From Janibacter sp. HTCC2649 (GTDB taxonomy: Bacteria > Actinomycetota > Actinomycetes > Actinomycetales > Dermatophilaceae), in the NCBI RefSeq assembly GCF_000152705.1, contig NZ_CH672413.1:4128804-4192803 (forward strand): a stretch of 64,000 nucleotides of DNA, written 5' to 3'. Shown here in pieces: positions 1 through 9,052 of this stretch. Every line of letters starts with the position of its first letter. Position 1 is the first letter of the stretch. Under the pieces are notes generated by a model. That model was not told where the DNA came from, searched no databases, and worked only from the letters and a program-made list of their open reading frames with translations. Both the position numbers and the translations under genes were made by a program.

Positions 1-72
1 GGTGGGTCGTGTCCGTGCGGGGCACGAAGACGGGGTGGGTGGTGTCCGTGTGGGGCACGAAGACGGGGGTAG
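1..72. repeat. Tandem copies of a REP-like half element
   Basis: Two direct copies of a roughly 33-base unit begin GTGTCCGTG at 9 and 42 and continue through GGGGCACGAAG. The unit matches one arm of the long hairpins at 10,812-10,886 and 48,564-48,619. It lies just past the cobIJ stop codon. The partner arm, if any, would be outside the window. Confidence 0.7.
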
Positions 73-1632
73 TCAGTTGACCCAGCGCGGGGTCCACACC
101 CGTCCGGTCGACGTGACCCTGGTGCTGGATGCACCGATGACGACGAGGCAGCTCATGTCGACCGACTCCGGGTCGAGCTCGCCGAGAGTCGTCACCGTGA
201 GTGCCTCACCGTCGCGACCGACGTTGCGGGCGACGACGACCACGCGCTCGGGCGGCGCCACCTGACGCACCGCGTCGAGGGCCTCGCCGAGCTGGTGCGG
301 GCGGCTGCGTGACCGCGGGTTGTAGAGCGCGACCGCAAGGTCCGACCGCACGGCCGAGGTGAGTCGGTCGAGCAGGACGTCCCACGGCTTGAGGCGGTCC
401 GACAGGGAGATGAGGGCGTGGTCGGCGCCGAGCAGGGCGCCGGCGAGGGCACTGGCAGCGTGGGCGGCCGTGATGCCGGGCACGACGTGGATCGCGACTG
501 ATGCATAGCGCTCGTCATCAGCGACAGCAGTCTCACTCGCCTCGAACACAGCGGCAGCCATGCCGAAGACTCCAGCGTCGCCGCCCGACACGACGGCGAC
601 GTCGTCGCCCTTGAGCGCGAGATCGAGGGCATGGCGACCACGATCCACCTCGACGGTGTTGCCGGTGGCATGTCGGGTGAGGCCGGGCCGCTGGGGCACC
701 CGGGCGACGTAGGGCGCGTAGCCGATGACGTGCTGAACCTGGGCAAGGACTTCGCTCGCCTCGGGGCTGAGCCACGCGTCGGGACCGGGTCCAAGGCCCA
801 CGACGTGGACGGTGCCCACGTGGAGTTCCGCTGTGGCAGACGCCTTTTCGAGTATGCCGTGTGCTTCAGCCCGTCCGGCCGCGTCGGCTCGCAGGTCCTC
901 ACCTGGGACGATGACGATCGACATGTAGGGCACGGTCTGGGGGTCGACGTCGCGCACTGGGACGACCCGCTGGCCCGAGCGACTCGCGTGCTCGACGTAG
1001 ACGGCGCGGTCGAGCAGCCCGGCCTGGTGCAGGGCTTCGCGGACACCTTCGAAGGTGCGGCCGAGCTTCATGATCACGGCCGAGTCGGTGTCGGCGAGGC
1101 GACGGGCGAGTTCCGGCACGGGCAGGGTGCCGGGCAGGACGGTGACCGTGTCCTCGTGGCGGGAGAGGCCCGAGCCGACGGCTGCGGTGGCGGCGGCCAT
1201 CGCGGTGATGCCGGGGACGACCTCGGTCGGGTAGTCGTCACGCAGGAGGTCGTGGACATACATGAACGACCCGTAGAAGAGGGGGTCGCCCTCGGCCAGG
1301 CAGACGATGCTGCGACCTGCCGCGAGGTGCGCGCGGAAGCGCTCGGCGCACTCGTCGTAGAAGTCGGCGAGGGCGCCGTAGTAGCCGCCCGGGTGGTCGG
1401 TGGTCCCCGTGGTCACGGGGTAGACGAGGGGTTCCTCGATGACGCCGTCGCGGAGGTGCTCGGCCGCGATCGAGCGCGCGGTCGACTCACGGTGGGCGGC
1501 CCGGTGATAGGCAATGACGTCAGCCGAGGCAATGAGCGAGGCGGCACGCAGGGTGATGAGGCCGGGGTCTCCGGGGCCGACACCGACCCCATAGAGGTGG
1601 CCCGGTTGTGCGCTGGCGATGTGGGCAGTCAT
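73..1632 (-). CDS. cobIJ: CobI-CobJ fusion: precorrin-2 C20- and precorrin-3B C17-methyltransferase
   Basis: This bifunctional SAM-dependent enzyme of the corrin ring pathway makes precorrin-3A from precorrin-2 (CobI half) and contracts and methylates precorrin-3B to precorrin-4 (CobJ half). The 519-residue protein has two tetrapyrrole methylase domains. The first has GVGVGPGDPG at 15-24 and AEGDP at 113-117. The second begins near 272, with VVGLGPGP at 277-284 and SGGDAGVFGM at 349-358. I chose ATG 1632 because it overlaps the cobH stop as ATGA; an in-frame extension to 1716 would run into cobH. It is the third gene of the leftward cobG-cobH-cobIJ operon. The fusion is known in actinobacteria, and both halves look intact. 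Confidence 0.93.
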   Translation of the reverse strand: MTAHIASAQPGHLYGVGVGPGDPGLITLRAASLIASADVIAYHRAAHRESTARSIAAEHLRDGVIEEPLVYPVTTGTTDHPGGYYGALADFYDECAERFRAHLAAGRSIVCLAEGDPLFYGSFMYVHDLLRDDYPTEVVPGITAMAAATAAVGSGLSRHEDTVTVLPGTLPVPELARRLADTDSAVIMKLGRTFEGVREALHQAGLLDRAVYVEHASRSGQRVVPVRDVDPQTVPYMSIVIVPGEDLRADAAGRAEAHGILEKASATAELHVGTVHVVGLGPGPDAWLSPEASEVLAQVQHVIGYAPYVARVPQRPGLTRHATGNTVEVDRGRHALDLALKGDDVAVVSGGDAGVFGMAAAVFEASETAVADDERYASVAIHVVPGITAAHAASALAGALLGADHALISLSDRLKPWDVLLDRLTSAVRSDLAVALYNPRSRSRPHQLGEALDAVRQVAPPERVVVVARNVGRDGEALTVTTLGELDPESVDMSCLVVIGASSTRVTSTGRVWTPRWVN

Positions 1633-2300
1633 GCGAGCTCGTCCTCGGTGGCGAGGGCGTTGAGGGCAGCGGCGGCCATGGCGGAGCCGCCGCGTCGACC
1701 GTGGACGACGAGCCACGGCACCTGACTGCCGTCCTCAAGCACGTGCTCGGCCAGAGCGGCCTTGGACTCGGCAGACCCGACGAAACCAACGGGCAGGCCA
1801 ACGATCGCCGCGGGGCGAGGTCCGCCATCGAGGATGACCTCGAGCAGGTGGAAGAGCGCGGTGGGTGCGTTGCCGATGGCCACGACGGCGCCTTCGAGGC
1901 GATCGCCCCAGAGGGAGACGGCCGCTGCAGCCCGGGTCGTGTCCCAGGTGGCAGCGAGGTCGGGCACGCGCTCATCGCGCAGGGTGCAGATGACCTCGTT
2001 GTCGGCGGGAAGGCGTCGACGGGTCACTCCCGACGCGAGCATCTGCGAGTCGGTGATGATCGGCGCGCCACTCGTCAGGGCCGATCTCGCTGCACGGACG
2101 ATGTCGTCGTGGGCGGCGATCTGGCTCGTGATGTCGACGTCGCCCGAAGCATGGATGATCCGGGTCGCCACGGTGTGGAGGTCGCTCGGCAGTGACGACA
2201 GGTCGCTCTCGGCGCGGATCATCGCGAACGACCGGCGATAGATCTCCTGGCCGTCGGTGACGTAGTCGTAGCGACGGGTGGGCGCTGCGTGCTCGCTCAC
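1629..2300 (-). CDS. cobH: Precorrin-8X methylmutase
   Basis: CobH moves the C11 methyl group to C12, turning precorrin-8X into hydrogenobyrinate. The protein is 223 residues, the usual family size. The motif ATRIIHASGDVD carries the conserved histidine (residue 50 here) that family knowledge gives as catalytic. GTG 2300 is chosen because it forms a GTGA overlap with the cobG stop and has a purine-rich GAGGAGAG just upstream. The longer ORF to 2639 is an extension inside cobG. Translation is probably coupled on both sides, with 4-base overlaps at each end. Confidence 0.93.
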   Translation of the reverse strand: MSEHAAPTRRYDYVTDGQEIYRRSFAMIRAESDLSSLPSDLHTVATRIIHASGDVDITSQIAAHDDIVRAARSALTSGAPIITDSQMLASGVTRRRLPADNEVICTLRDERVPDLAATWDTTRAAAAVSLWGDRLEGAVVAIGNAPTALFHLLEVILDGGPRPAAIVGLPVGFVGSAESKAALAEHVLEDGSQVPWLVVHGRRGGSAMAAAALNALATEDELA

Positions 2301-3442
2301 TGCTCTCCTCGAGTGGCTGCGGGGGCTGGCGTGGTCAGAGCCGAGACCACGTCGTCGACGGTTGGCGGTGCAACAAGAACCCGGTCGGATACCCCTGTGC
2401 CACACCGCCGTTCGCACCCGACGACGTGGACGTCCTGTGTGGCCGTCAGTCGTCGGGACGCCACCGTCTCGGCTGCGGATCGCGCGAGGTCGAGGGTGGG
2501 GACCGTCGTGCGTCGGCACGACGGGGCGCCGACACAGGCAGAGAGTCTGGCCCACGGCCCTTCGGACTCCGTCACCAGCCCCGCCCGACGCAGCACCTCC
2601 ACCTGTGCTGCACCACCTCGGACCACGACCGAACGCCACGGCGTGACGACCACGGTCTCGGCCACTTCGGCCAGTGCCTCGACATGCTCAGGCGTCAGCA
2701 TCCCCAGTGGAACGCCAGCGACCACATCGTCCCCCACCGTGCCCGGCACCAAGGGTGGCGCAACCACAGGCCGACTTGTTGCGCCATCCGTCGTCACTCG
2801 CTCCGCTCGCTCCGACGGATGGCGCAACAAGTCGGAGGGGGTGGGGAGGTCGCGAACGTTCCACGCCCCGGCCGGCGCCGTCTCGACGAAGCGCAGGGCG
2901 ACGTCGATCATGGCAGCCACAGCGTCAGCCGGAGCGACCGCGCGACCGAACTGGCCGGCATACAGGACTCCGGAAGTCGGCGATGTCCGCTGGTAGGCCA
3001 CGTCCCAGCGCTCCGAGAGCACCGAACCGGTGGCGTCGGAGAAGGCGAAGAGGAATCGACCCGGCAGCGAGGCCAACCGCGGCTCGGCCATCAGGGCGGC
3101 GTCGAACGCCCCGACGAGCTCGTCGAGTCCACGTGACTGAGGGGCCGCGATGATGTTGCGCACCCGCTCGTGCGACGCCGAGGGCAGCAGCCCCGTCGCC
3201 TCGACCGCCACGATCAAGGACTCGGGCAACGGATCGGGCAGGGCCCGCAGCTGGAGGTTGCCGCGCGAGGTCAGCTGGAGCACCGGAGCGCCGTATTGGG
3301 CAGCGATCGCCGAGACCTGCGCCAGCACGGACACCGCAACCCGGCCACCCGGCATACGCAATCTCACGAGCGCACCATCGTCCGCGATGAAGGGGCGCAG
3401 CAGTCCGGGACACCGGTCCGGGGGCCTCAGCGCGTCAGTCAT
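2297..3442 (-). CDS. cobG: Precorrin-3B synthase (CobG)
   Basis: CobG is an oxygen-dependent monooxygenase that converts precorrin-3A to precorrin-3B and marks the aerobic B12 route. The 381-residue protein has the nitrite/sulfite reductase-like layout. Cysteines C303, C309, C343 and C347 (CVGAPSC and CERRC) form the expected 4Fe-4S ligand set. It is the first gene of the leftward operon. A TACAGT -10-like box ends 8 bases before the ATG, so the transcript may be leaderless. Oddly, a 23-bp perfect inverted repeat (2771-2835) lies inside the gene and encodes residues about 203-224, between the two halves of the protein, without breaking the frame. Confidence 0.9.
   Translation of the reverse strand: MTDALRPPDRCPGLLRPFIADDGALVRLRMPGGRVAVSVLAQVSAIAAQYGAPVLQLTSRGNLQLRALPDPLPESLIVAVEATGLLPSASHERVRNIIAAPQSRGLDELVGAFDAALMAEPRLASLPGRFLFAFSDATGSVLSERWDVAYQRTSPTSGVLYAGQFGRAVAPADAVAAMIDVALRFVETAPAGAWNVRDLPTPSDLLRHPSERAERVTTDGATSRPVVAPPLVPGTVGDDVVAGVPLGMLTPEHVEALAEVAETVVVTPWRSVVVRGGAAQVEVLRRAGLVTESEGPWARLSACVGAPSCRRTTVPTLDLARSAAETVASRRLTATQDVHVVGCERRCGTGVSDRVLVAPPTVDDVVSALTTPAPAATRGEQ
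2771..2835. repeat. 23-bp perfect inverted repeat inside cobG
   Basis: Arms 2771-2793 and 2813-2835 are exact reverse complements around a 19-base loop rich in CTCGCT. Read on the minus strand the loop contains GAGCGGAGCGAGTG, which agrees at 12 of 14 bases with GAGCGCAGCGAGCG in the loop of the intergenic element at 48,564-48,619. It is read through in frame as part of cobG. Confidence 0.85.
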
Positions 3443-3450
3443 GGGGGTGA

Positions 3451-3456
3451 ACTGTA
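3451..3456 (-). promoter_or_regulatory. Candidate -10 box of the cobG operon
   Basis: The minus strand reads TACAGT, then eight bases, then the cobG ATG at 3442. This is the actinobacterial leaderless layout. No convincing -35 was assigned. Confidence 0.4.
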
Positions 3457-3566
3457 TCGATGTCAGAGGGCCGTCTCTGCCCGCGCACTGTTGGCCAACG
3501 GAGGACTAGTGTGCGAGTCGTGCGGCCGCGGGGTAGCCGTGATCATCGCTCTCTGGAGGGTTTCTC

Positions 3567-5234
3567 GTGCGTGTGCTGAACATGGTTGCCGTCGTTTCTG
3601 CTCTGTCGCTCGCGGCGGTCGGGCCAGGGGTGGCGGCTCACGCTGCCCCCGCTGCCGCATCACAGGCGGTGGCCGTGCAGGGTGAGGTGCCGCCGTACTT
3701 CGGCTCCGACCATGACAACCCGCGCACGGCGGACGCGCCAGTGGTTCGCCCCGACACCGCCAGCTGCTCCGTGCGGATCGTCGACCATGCGTTTGACGAC
3801 TACGCGGTCCACACCAGTGACTACACGCCCCCCACGAACTGTCGTGGTGACTGGAGCAAGATCGTGCTGACCATGCACGGATCGGTGGCGGGTCGCCAGT
3901 ACGACCGACTGGGCTGGCTCAAGATCGGCGGAGTCCCCGTCTTCAAGACCAGCACCCCCGAACCGTCTGCCGACGGCATCGAGTGGACGGTCGAGAAGGA
4001 CGTCACGGGAGTCGCCGCACTGCTCCGCGATCCGCAGCAGGTGCAGATGTACCTCGGCAACACCGTCGACAGCACGTACACCGGGATCTTCGACATCGAC
4101 GTCGACCTGACCTTCTACGCCACCTCCACGACGTGGCCCGCCGCGAAGGGTCCCGAGACCGTGCAGCCCCTGGCGTCGGCGACGACCGCGAACGGAGCCA
4201 CCAGCGGCACCCTCACCCTTCCGACCAACACGGAGAGGCTGCTCGCCCAGGTGTATGCCACCGGCTCCGGCGGTGGGTGCGAGGAGTTCTGGTACAGCGC
4301 CGCGCCCACCACGTCGCCCGACGACTACTGGTGCAAGACCGGCAAGGGCCCGTGGCGTGAGCTCGAGGTGCTCGTCGACGGCAGGCTCGCTGGTATCGCC
4401 ACGCCCTACCCCCACATCTACACGGGCGGCTGGTCGAACCCGTTCCTCTGGTACGTCCTCCCCGCACCGCGCACCTTCGACCTCCTGCCGCTGACGGTCG
4501 ACCTCACTCCGTTCGTGGGCACCCTCACGGACGGGCGGGCGCACGACGTGTCCGTGCGTGTGGTGGGCGCTGAGGGCTCCGGCTGGGACGTGCCCACCGC
4601 CTTCTCCTCCTGGCAGGACGAAGGATCGGCGAAGGTGACCGGCGCTGTGCGCTCGATCGACGAGACGGCACCCGTCGTGACGAACACGGTCGGCACCGAG
4701 GGCGCGAACTTCACGGCCGACCTCCACGGCAGCCACGCCCTCACCACCCAGGGCTATGTCGACACCTCACACGGGCGGGTCAGCACGAGCGTGTCCCGCA
4801 CGGTCGGCGCCCAGACCCACCACGTGTGGTCAGACGGGGAGACCAGCGACGGACAGGTCACGACCCTCACTGACACCGGCTACGTCCGGACCGAGGCCGG
4901 TCACGGGGTTCCGGCCTTTGATCGGTGGAACTACACCTTCTCCCTGGACGGGCAGATCGAGATCACCGACGCGGGCGACCTGACCACCACCATCACGGTG
5001 GGCGACACCGGGTCCGAGACCCGCAAGCAGGGTGCCGTTCGGGGCCCGTGGCGGTCCTGGGACCACGGGTACACCGGCGAGGCGACGTGGAACTACACGG
5101 TGCCTCGTGACGAGCGACGGGCCACCGGCTGGTCGAAGCAGGACTTCACCGACCGATCCTCGGTGGCACCGTGCTGGCACCGAGTGATCCACACGGTCAA
5201 CGGCGTGGTCACCGCTGACGCCACGGGCTGCTGA
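3567..5234 (+). CDS. Secreted peptide-N4-asparagine amidase A-like protein (PNGase A family)
   Basis: The 555-residue protein starts with a signal peptide (hydrophobic stretch to about residue 25, then AHAAPAAA). The body matches the PNGase A fold family: EEFWYS near 225, WRELEVLVDGRLAG near 260, HIYTGGWSNPFLWY near 280 and VDLTPFVGTLTDG near 312. Family members cleave N-linked glycans from asparagine in glycopeptides; whether this one does is inferred from similarity. GTG 3567 has a good ribosome site, GGAGGG. The gene stands alone between the cobG operon and the cobN riboswitch, and nothing links it to cobalamin. The C-terminal 150 residues are repetitive, Thr/Gly-rich beta-type sequence ending in two cysteines. 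Confidence 0.75.
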   Translation: MRVLNMVAVVSALSLAAVGPGVAAHAAPAAASQAVAVQGEVPPYFGSDHDNPRTADAPVVRPDTASCSVRIVDHAFDDYAVHTSDYTPPTNCRGDWSKIVLTMHGSVAGRQYDRLGWLKIGGVPVFKTSTPEPSADGIEWTVEKDVTGVAALLRDPQQVQMYLGNTVDSTYTGIFDIDVDLTFYATSTTWPAAKGPETVQPLASATTANGATSGTLTLPTNTERLLAQVYATGSGGGCEEFWYSAAPTTSPDDYWCKTGKGPWRELEVLVDGRLAGIATPYPHIYTGGWSNPFLWYVLPAPRTFDLLPLTVDLTPFVGTLTDGRAHDVSVRVVGAEGSGWDVPTAFSSWQDEGSAKVTGAVRSIDETAPVVTNTVGTEGANFTADLHGSHALTTQGYVDTSHGRVSTSVSRTVGAQTHHVWSDGETSDGQVTTLTDTGYVRTEAGHGVPAFDRWNYTFSLDGQIEITDAGDLTTTITVGDTGSETRKQGAVRGPWRSWDHGYTGEATWNYTVPRDERRATGWSKQDFTDRSSVAPCWHRVIHTVNGVVTADATGC

Positions 5235-5240
5235 GCCGGT

Positions 5241-5246
5241 TAGGCT
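5241..5246 (+). promoter_or_regulatory. Candidate -10 box of the cobN transcript
   Basis: TAGGCT lies about 9 bases before the first riboswitch stem, so transcription would start at the base of the aptamer. Confidence 0.45.
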
Positions 5247-5254
5247 GCCTACGG

Positions 5255-5347
5255 CTGCGAGTCGACGGAACCCGGTGCAACTCCGGGACGGTCCCGCCAC
5301 TGTGAACCCCGCCGAGAGGTGTGGGTGAGTCAGGAACGTCGTCGCAG
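5255..5347 (+). promoter_or_regulatory. Cobalamin riboswitch upstream of cobN
   Basis: The leader holds the hallmark B12 aptamer boxes: GGTGCAACTCCGG, then GGTCCCGCCACTGTGA (5290-5305), and GAGTCAGGAAC downstream. The outer stem pairs CTGCGA at 5255 with TCGCAG ending at 5347. Between aptamer and start codon, GGGG and CCCC around 5380-5398 can form a further hairpin next to the AAGGAG ribosome site, a plausible expression platform. Adenosylcobalamin binding should shut off cobN and the downstream bluB-cobT. Confidence 0.93.
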
Positions 5348-5416
5348 CTGACTCGACGGAACCGTCGGGTCCAGCCGTCACGGGGCGAGGAAACCCCGGA
5401 AGGAGCCTCACGGCCC

Positions 5417-8400
5417 ATGCCCCGCATCGCCCTCCTGTCGACATCCGACACCGACCTCCTCTGCGCCCGTGCGAGTGGAGCCGACTACGTCTGGGCCAAC
5501 CCTTCGCGGCCGGGTCACACCGACATGGCCGGCGCGATCGAGGGCGCCGACATCGTCGTGGCCCGCATCCTCGGCTCGCCGCAGGACCTCTGCTCGGGGT
5601 TCGCGCGCATCCGCGAAACGGGAGTCCCGCTCGTGGTCCTCGGTGGTGAGCAGGCGCCGAACGCCGCGCTCATGGCCGAGTCGACGGTCCCCTCCGGTGT
5701 CGTGCACGAGGCCCACCGCTACCTCGCGCAGGGCGGCTCCGACAACCTCCGGGAGCTCCACGCGTTCCTCTCGGACACGCTGCTCCTCAGTGGTGACCCG
5801 TTCGAGCCGCCGATCGAACTGCCGCGCTGGGGCACGCTCGAGCGCGAGACCACCACGACCGACCGCCCCCGCGTCGCCGTGCTCTTCTACCGAGCCCAGC
5901 AGGCTGCCGGGAACACCGACTTCGCGCACGCCCTCGCGGACGCCATCGACAACGCCGGGGGAGTGGGCGTGCCCGTCTACGCCACCTCGCTGCGCGACGC
6001 ACCCGAAGACCTCCTCGAACACCTCGGCACCTACGACGCGATCGTCACGACGGTCCTCGCCGCCGGTGGCACCCGCCCCGCGACCGCCTCCGCCGGCGAG
6101 GACGACGACTCCTGGAACGTCGCCGCCCTTGCCGCTCTCGACGTCCCCATCCTGCAGGGCCTCTGCCTCACGTGGAGCCGCGAGGAGTGGGCCCAGTCCG
6201 ACGACGGCATGTCGCCGCTCGACGTCGCGACCCAGGTTGCGGTGCCCGAGTTCGACGGCCGCATCATCACGGTTGCGTTCTCCTTCAAGGAGATTGACAC
6301 CGACGGACTGCCGCACTACGTCGCCGATCCCGAGCGTTGCGCCCGGGTCGCCGGCATCGCCGTCGGTCACGCCCGCCTGCGCCACACACCCGCGGCCGAG
6401 CGCAAGATCGCGATCCTGCTCTCCGCCTACCCGACGAAGCACTCCCGCATCGGCAATGCCGTCGGCCTCGACACACCCGTCTCGACCATTCGACTGCTGC
6501 GCGCGATGCGCGAGGCGGGCTACGACCTGGGCGAGCGGGGCGGCATACCCGGTCTCGACGACGTGGAGCCGCGCGACGGAGAAGCCCTCGACACCACGGC
6601 AGGCAACGCCCTCGTCCACGCCCTCATCGCCGCCGGCGGTCAGGACCCCGAGTGGCTGACCGACGGTCAGCTCACCGAGCACCACGTGCGCATTCCGAGC
6701 AGCCGGTATGCCGGGTGGTTCGCTGCGCTTCCGGCGGACCTTCGCGACGGGATGACGCAGGCGTGGGGCGAGGCTCCGGGGGAGTTGTTCGTCGACTCCT
6801 CGGCGGTGGCTCAGGGTGGCGAGCCCGAAATCGTTTCTGCCGCACTGCAATCGGGCAACATCGTGCTGCTCGTGCAGCCGCCGCGCGGGTTCGGCGAGAA
6901 CCCCATCGCGATCTATCACGACCCCGACCTCGCGCCTACGCACCACTACATCGCGACCTATCGGTGGATCGAGGAGGAGTTCGGCGCCCACGCCGTCGTC
7001 CACATGGGCAAGCACGGCAACCTCGAGTGGCTCCCGGGCAAGAACCTCGCCCTGTCCGACGGGTGCGGGAGCGATGCCGCGCTGGGTTCGGTGCCGCTCA
7101 TCTACCCGTTCCTCGTCAACGACCCGGGCGAGGGCACGCAGGCCAAGCGCCGCGCGCACGCGACGATCGTCGACCACCTCGTGCCGCCCATGGCGCGCGC
7201 CGAGTCCTACGGCGACATCGCCCGGCTCGAGCAGCTGCTCGACGAGTACGGCAACGTCTCGGCCATGGACCCGGCCAAGGCGCCAGCGCTGCAGGGTGAG
7301 ATCTGGACCCTGCTCCAGGCGGCGAAGCTCGACCAGGACCTTGGGCTGACCGAGCGGCCGGACGAGGGTGGGTTCGACGCACTCGTGGGCGAGATCGACT
7401 ATCACCTGTGCGCCATCAAGGATGTCCAGATCCGGGATGGGCTCCACGTCCTCGGCGAGGCGCCCAGCGGTGAGGGCCTCGACAACCTCGTCCTCGCGAT
7501 CCTGCGTGCCGGACAGGTCTTCGGAGGCCAGCAGGACGGCATACCCGGTCTGCGAACGGCCCTGGGACTCAGCGACACGGGAGCGTCCACGAGTGAAACC
7601 GACGCGGCCGAGGAGACGGCCGGACGCCTTGTCCGGGCGCTGTCGGCCCGCGACTGGGACGGCTCGGCCGTTCCCGAGATCGTCCTCGCCGAGCTCGGTG
7701 CGGGACACGCTGGCGTCGAGGCCTCGCTGCGGTTCGCCTGCGAAGAGGTCGTCCCGCGACTGGCCGGAACCACGGGCGAGATCCCGATGGTGCTGCACGC
7801 GCTCGACGGTGGCTACGTCCCGGCTGGGCCCTCGGGATCGCCGCTGCGTGGGCTCGTCAACGTGCTGCCCACGGGACGCAACTTCTACTCGGTCGACCCC
7901 AAGGCGATCCCGTCACGGCTCGCCTACGAGACCGGCTCGGCGATGGCGGACTCGCTGCTGCAGCGCTACCTCGACGACGAGGGCGAGCTGCCCCGCTCGG
8001 TCGGTCTCTCGGCGTGGGGCACGTCGGCGATGCGCACCTCCGGTGACGACATCGGCGAGATCCTCGCGTTCCTCGGCGTGATCCCGTTGTGGGACGAGCA
8101 GTCCCGCCGGGTGATCGGGCTCGACGTGATCCCGCTCGAGGAACTCGGGCGACCGCGCATCGACGTGACCGTGCGCATCTCGGGCTTCTTCCGTGATGCC
8201 TTCCCGCACGTCATCAACCTCATCGACGACGCGGTGGCTCTCGTCGTCGGGCTCGACGAGCCACTCGACCAGAACTACCCCAAGGCCCACGCCATGGCTG
8301 ACGTCCACGAGCATGGGGACGAGCGTCGCTCTCGCACAAGGGTGTTCGGCTCCAAGCCCGGCTCCTACGGCGCCGGAATCCTCCAGGTCGTCGAGTCGGG

Positions 8401-9052
8401 CACCTGGCGTGACGACAAGGACCTCGCCGAGGTCTACACGGCTTGGGGCGGGTTCGCCTACGGCCGTGACCTCGACGGTGCGCCGGCTCGTGACGACATG
8501 GAGCGCAACTACACGCGCATCCAGGTCGCGGCCAAGAACATCGACAACACCGAGTCCGACATCCTCGACTCTGACGACTACTTCCAGTACCACGGCGGCA
8601 TGGTCGCGACGGTGCGTGCGCTGACCGGCGCCGACCCCAAGGCCTACGTCGGCGACTCCACCACCCCGTCGAGTGTGCGCACTCGCACCCTCCAGGAGGA
8701 GACGAACCGCATCTTCCGCGCCAGGGTCGTCAACCCGCGCTGGATGGCGGCGATGCAGCGCCACGGCTACAAGGGCGCCTTTGAGCTCGCCGCGACCGTC
8801 GACTACCTCTTCGGGTTCGACGCGACCGCAGGCGTTGTCCCGGACTGGATGTACGACCGGATCGCGCACGACTACGTCCTCGACAAGACCAACCAGGACT
8901 TCATGCGCCACGCCAACCCGTGGGCCCTGCGAGGCATCGTCGAGAAGCTGTCCGAGGCCGCCGATCGTGGCCTCTGGGAGCAGCCGGACCCCGAGGTCAT
9001 GGACCAGATGCGTCAGGTCTACCTCGACGTCGAGGGCGACCTCGAGGAGTGA
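5417..9052 (+). CDS. cobN: Aerobic cobaltochelatase large subunit
   Basis: CobN inserts cobalt into hydrogenobyrinate a,c-diamide with ATP, working with the AAA+ partners CobS and CobT or a ChlI/ChlD-like pair; no such partner is in this window. The 1211-residue length and motifs such as HMGKHGNLEWLPGK, EGTQAKRRAHATIVDH and QYHGGMVATVRAL are typical of the CobN/BchH family. The start is the ATG after AAGGAG; an in-frame ORF extends back to 5321 into the riboswitch and is rejected. Expression is controlled by the cobalamin riboswitch. Two isoleucines in GIPG motifs (6542 and 7538) use the rare ATA codon inside GGCATACC. Confidence 0.95.
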   Translation: MPRIALLSTSDTDLLCARASGADYVWANPSRPGHTDMAGAIEGADIVVARILGSPQDLCSGFARIRETGVPLVVLGGEQAPNAALMAESTVPSGVVHEAHRYLAQGGSDNLRELHAFLSDTLLLSGDPFEPPIELPRWGTLERETTTTDRPRVAVLFYRAQQAAGNTDFAHALADAIDNAGGVGVPVYATSLRDAPEDLLEHLGTYDAIVTTVLAAGGTRPATASAGEDDDSWNVAALAALDVPILQGLCLTWSREEWAQSDDGMSPLDVATQVAVPEFDGRIITVAFSFKEIDTDGLPHYVADPERCARVAGIAVGHARLRHTPAAERKIAILLSAYPTKHSRIGNAVGLDTPVSTIRLLRAMREAGYDLGERGGIPGLDDVEPRDGEALDTTAGNALVHALIAAGGQDPEWLTDGQLTEHHVRIPSSRYAGWFAALPADLRDGMTQAWGEAPGELFVDSSAVAQGGEPEIVSAALQSGNIVLLVQPPRGFGENPIAIYHDPDLAPTHHYIATYRWIEEEFGAHAVVHMGKHGNLEWLPGKNLALSDGCGSDAALGSVPLIYPFLVNDPGEGTQAKRRAHATIVDHLVPPMARAESYGDIARLEQLLDEYGNVSAMDPAKAPALQGEIWTLLQAAKLDQDLGLTERPDEGGFDALVGEIDYHLCAIKDVQIRDGLHVLGEAPSGEGLDNLVLAILRAGQVFGGQQDGIPGLRTALGLSDTGASTSETDAAEETAGRLVRALSARDWDGSAVPEIVLAELGAGHAGVEASLRFACEEVVPRLAGTTGEIPMVLHALDGGYVPAGPSGSPLRGLVNVLPTGRNFYSVDPKAIPSRLAYETGSAMADSLLQRYLDDEGELPRSVGLSAWGTSAMRTSGDDIGEILAFLGVIPLWDEQSRRVIGLDVIPLEELGRPRIDVTVRISGFFRDAFPHVINLIDDAVALVVGLDEPLDQNYPKAHAMADVHEHGDERRSRTRVFGSKPGSYGAGILQVVESGTWRDDKDLAEVYTAWGGFAYGRDLDGAPARDDMERNYTRIQVAAKNIDNTESDILDSDDYFQYHGGMVATVRALTGADPKAYVGDSTTPSSVRTRTLQEETNRIFRARVVNPRWMAAMQRHGYKGAFELAATVDYLFGFDATAGVVPDWMYDRIAHDYVLDKTNQDFMRHANPWALRGIVEKLSEAADRGLWEQPDPEVMDQMRQVYLDVEGDLEE

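Noticed and set aside
2-265. 87-codon plus-strand frame at the window start
   Set aside because: Consists of the tandem REP-like units and the antisense of cobIJ.
5408-7798. 796-codon minus-strand frame opposite cobN
   Set aside because: Shadow; CobN on the plus strand has clear family motifs throughout.
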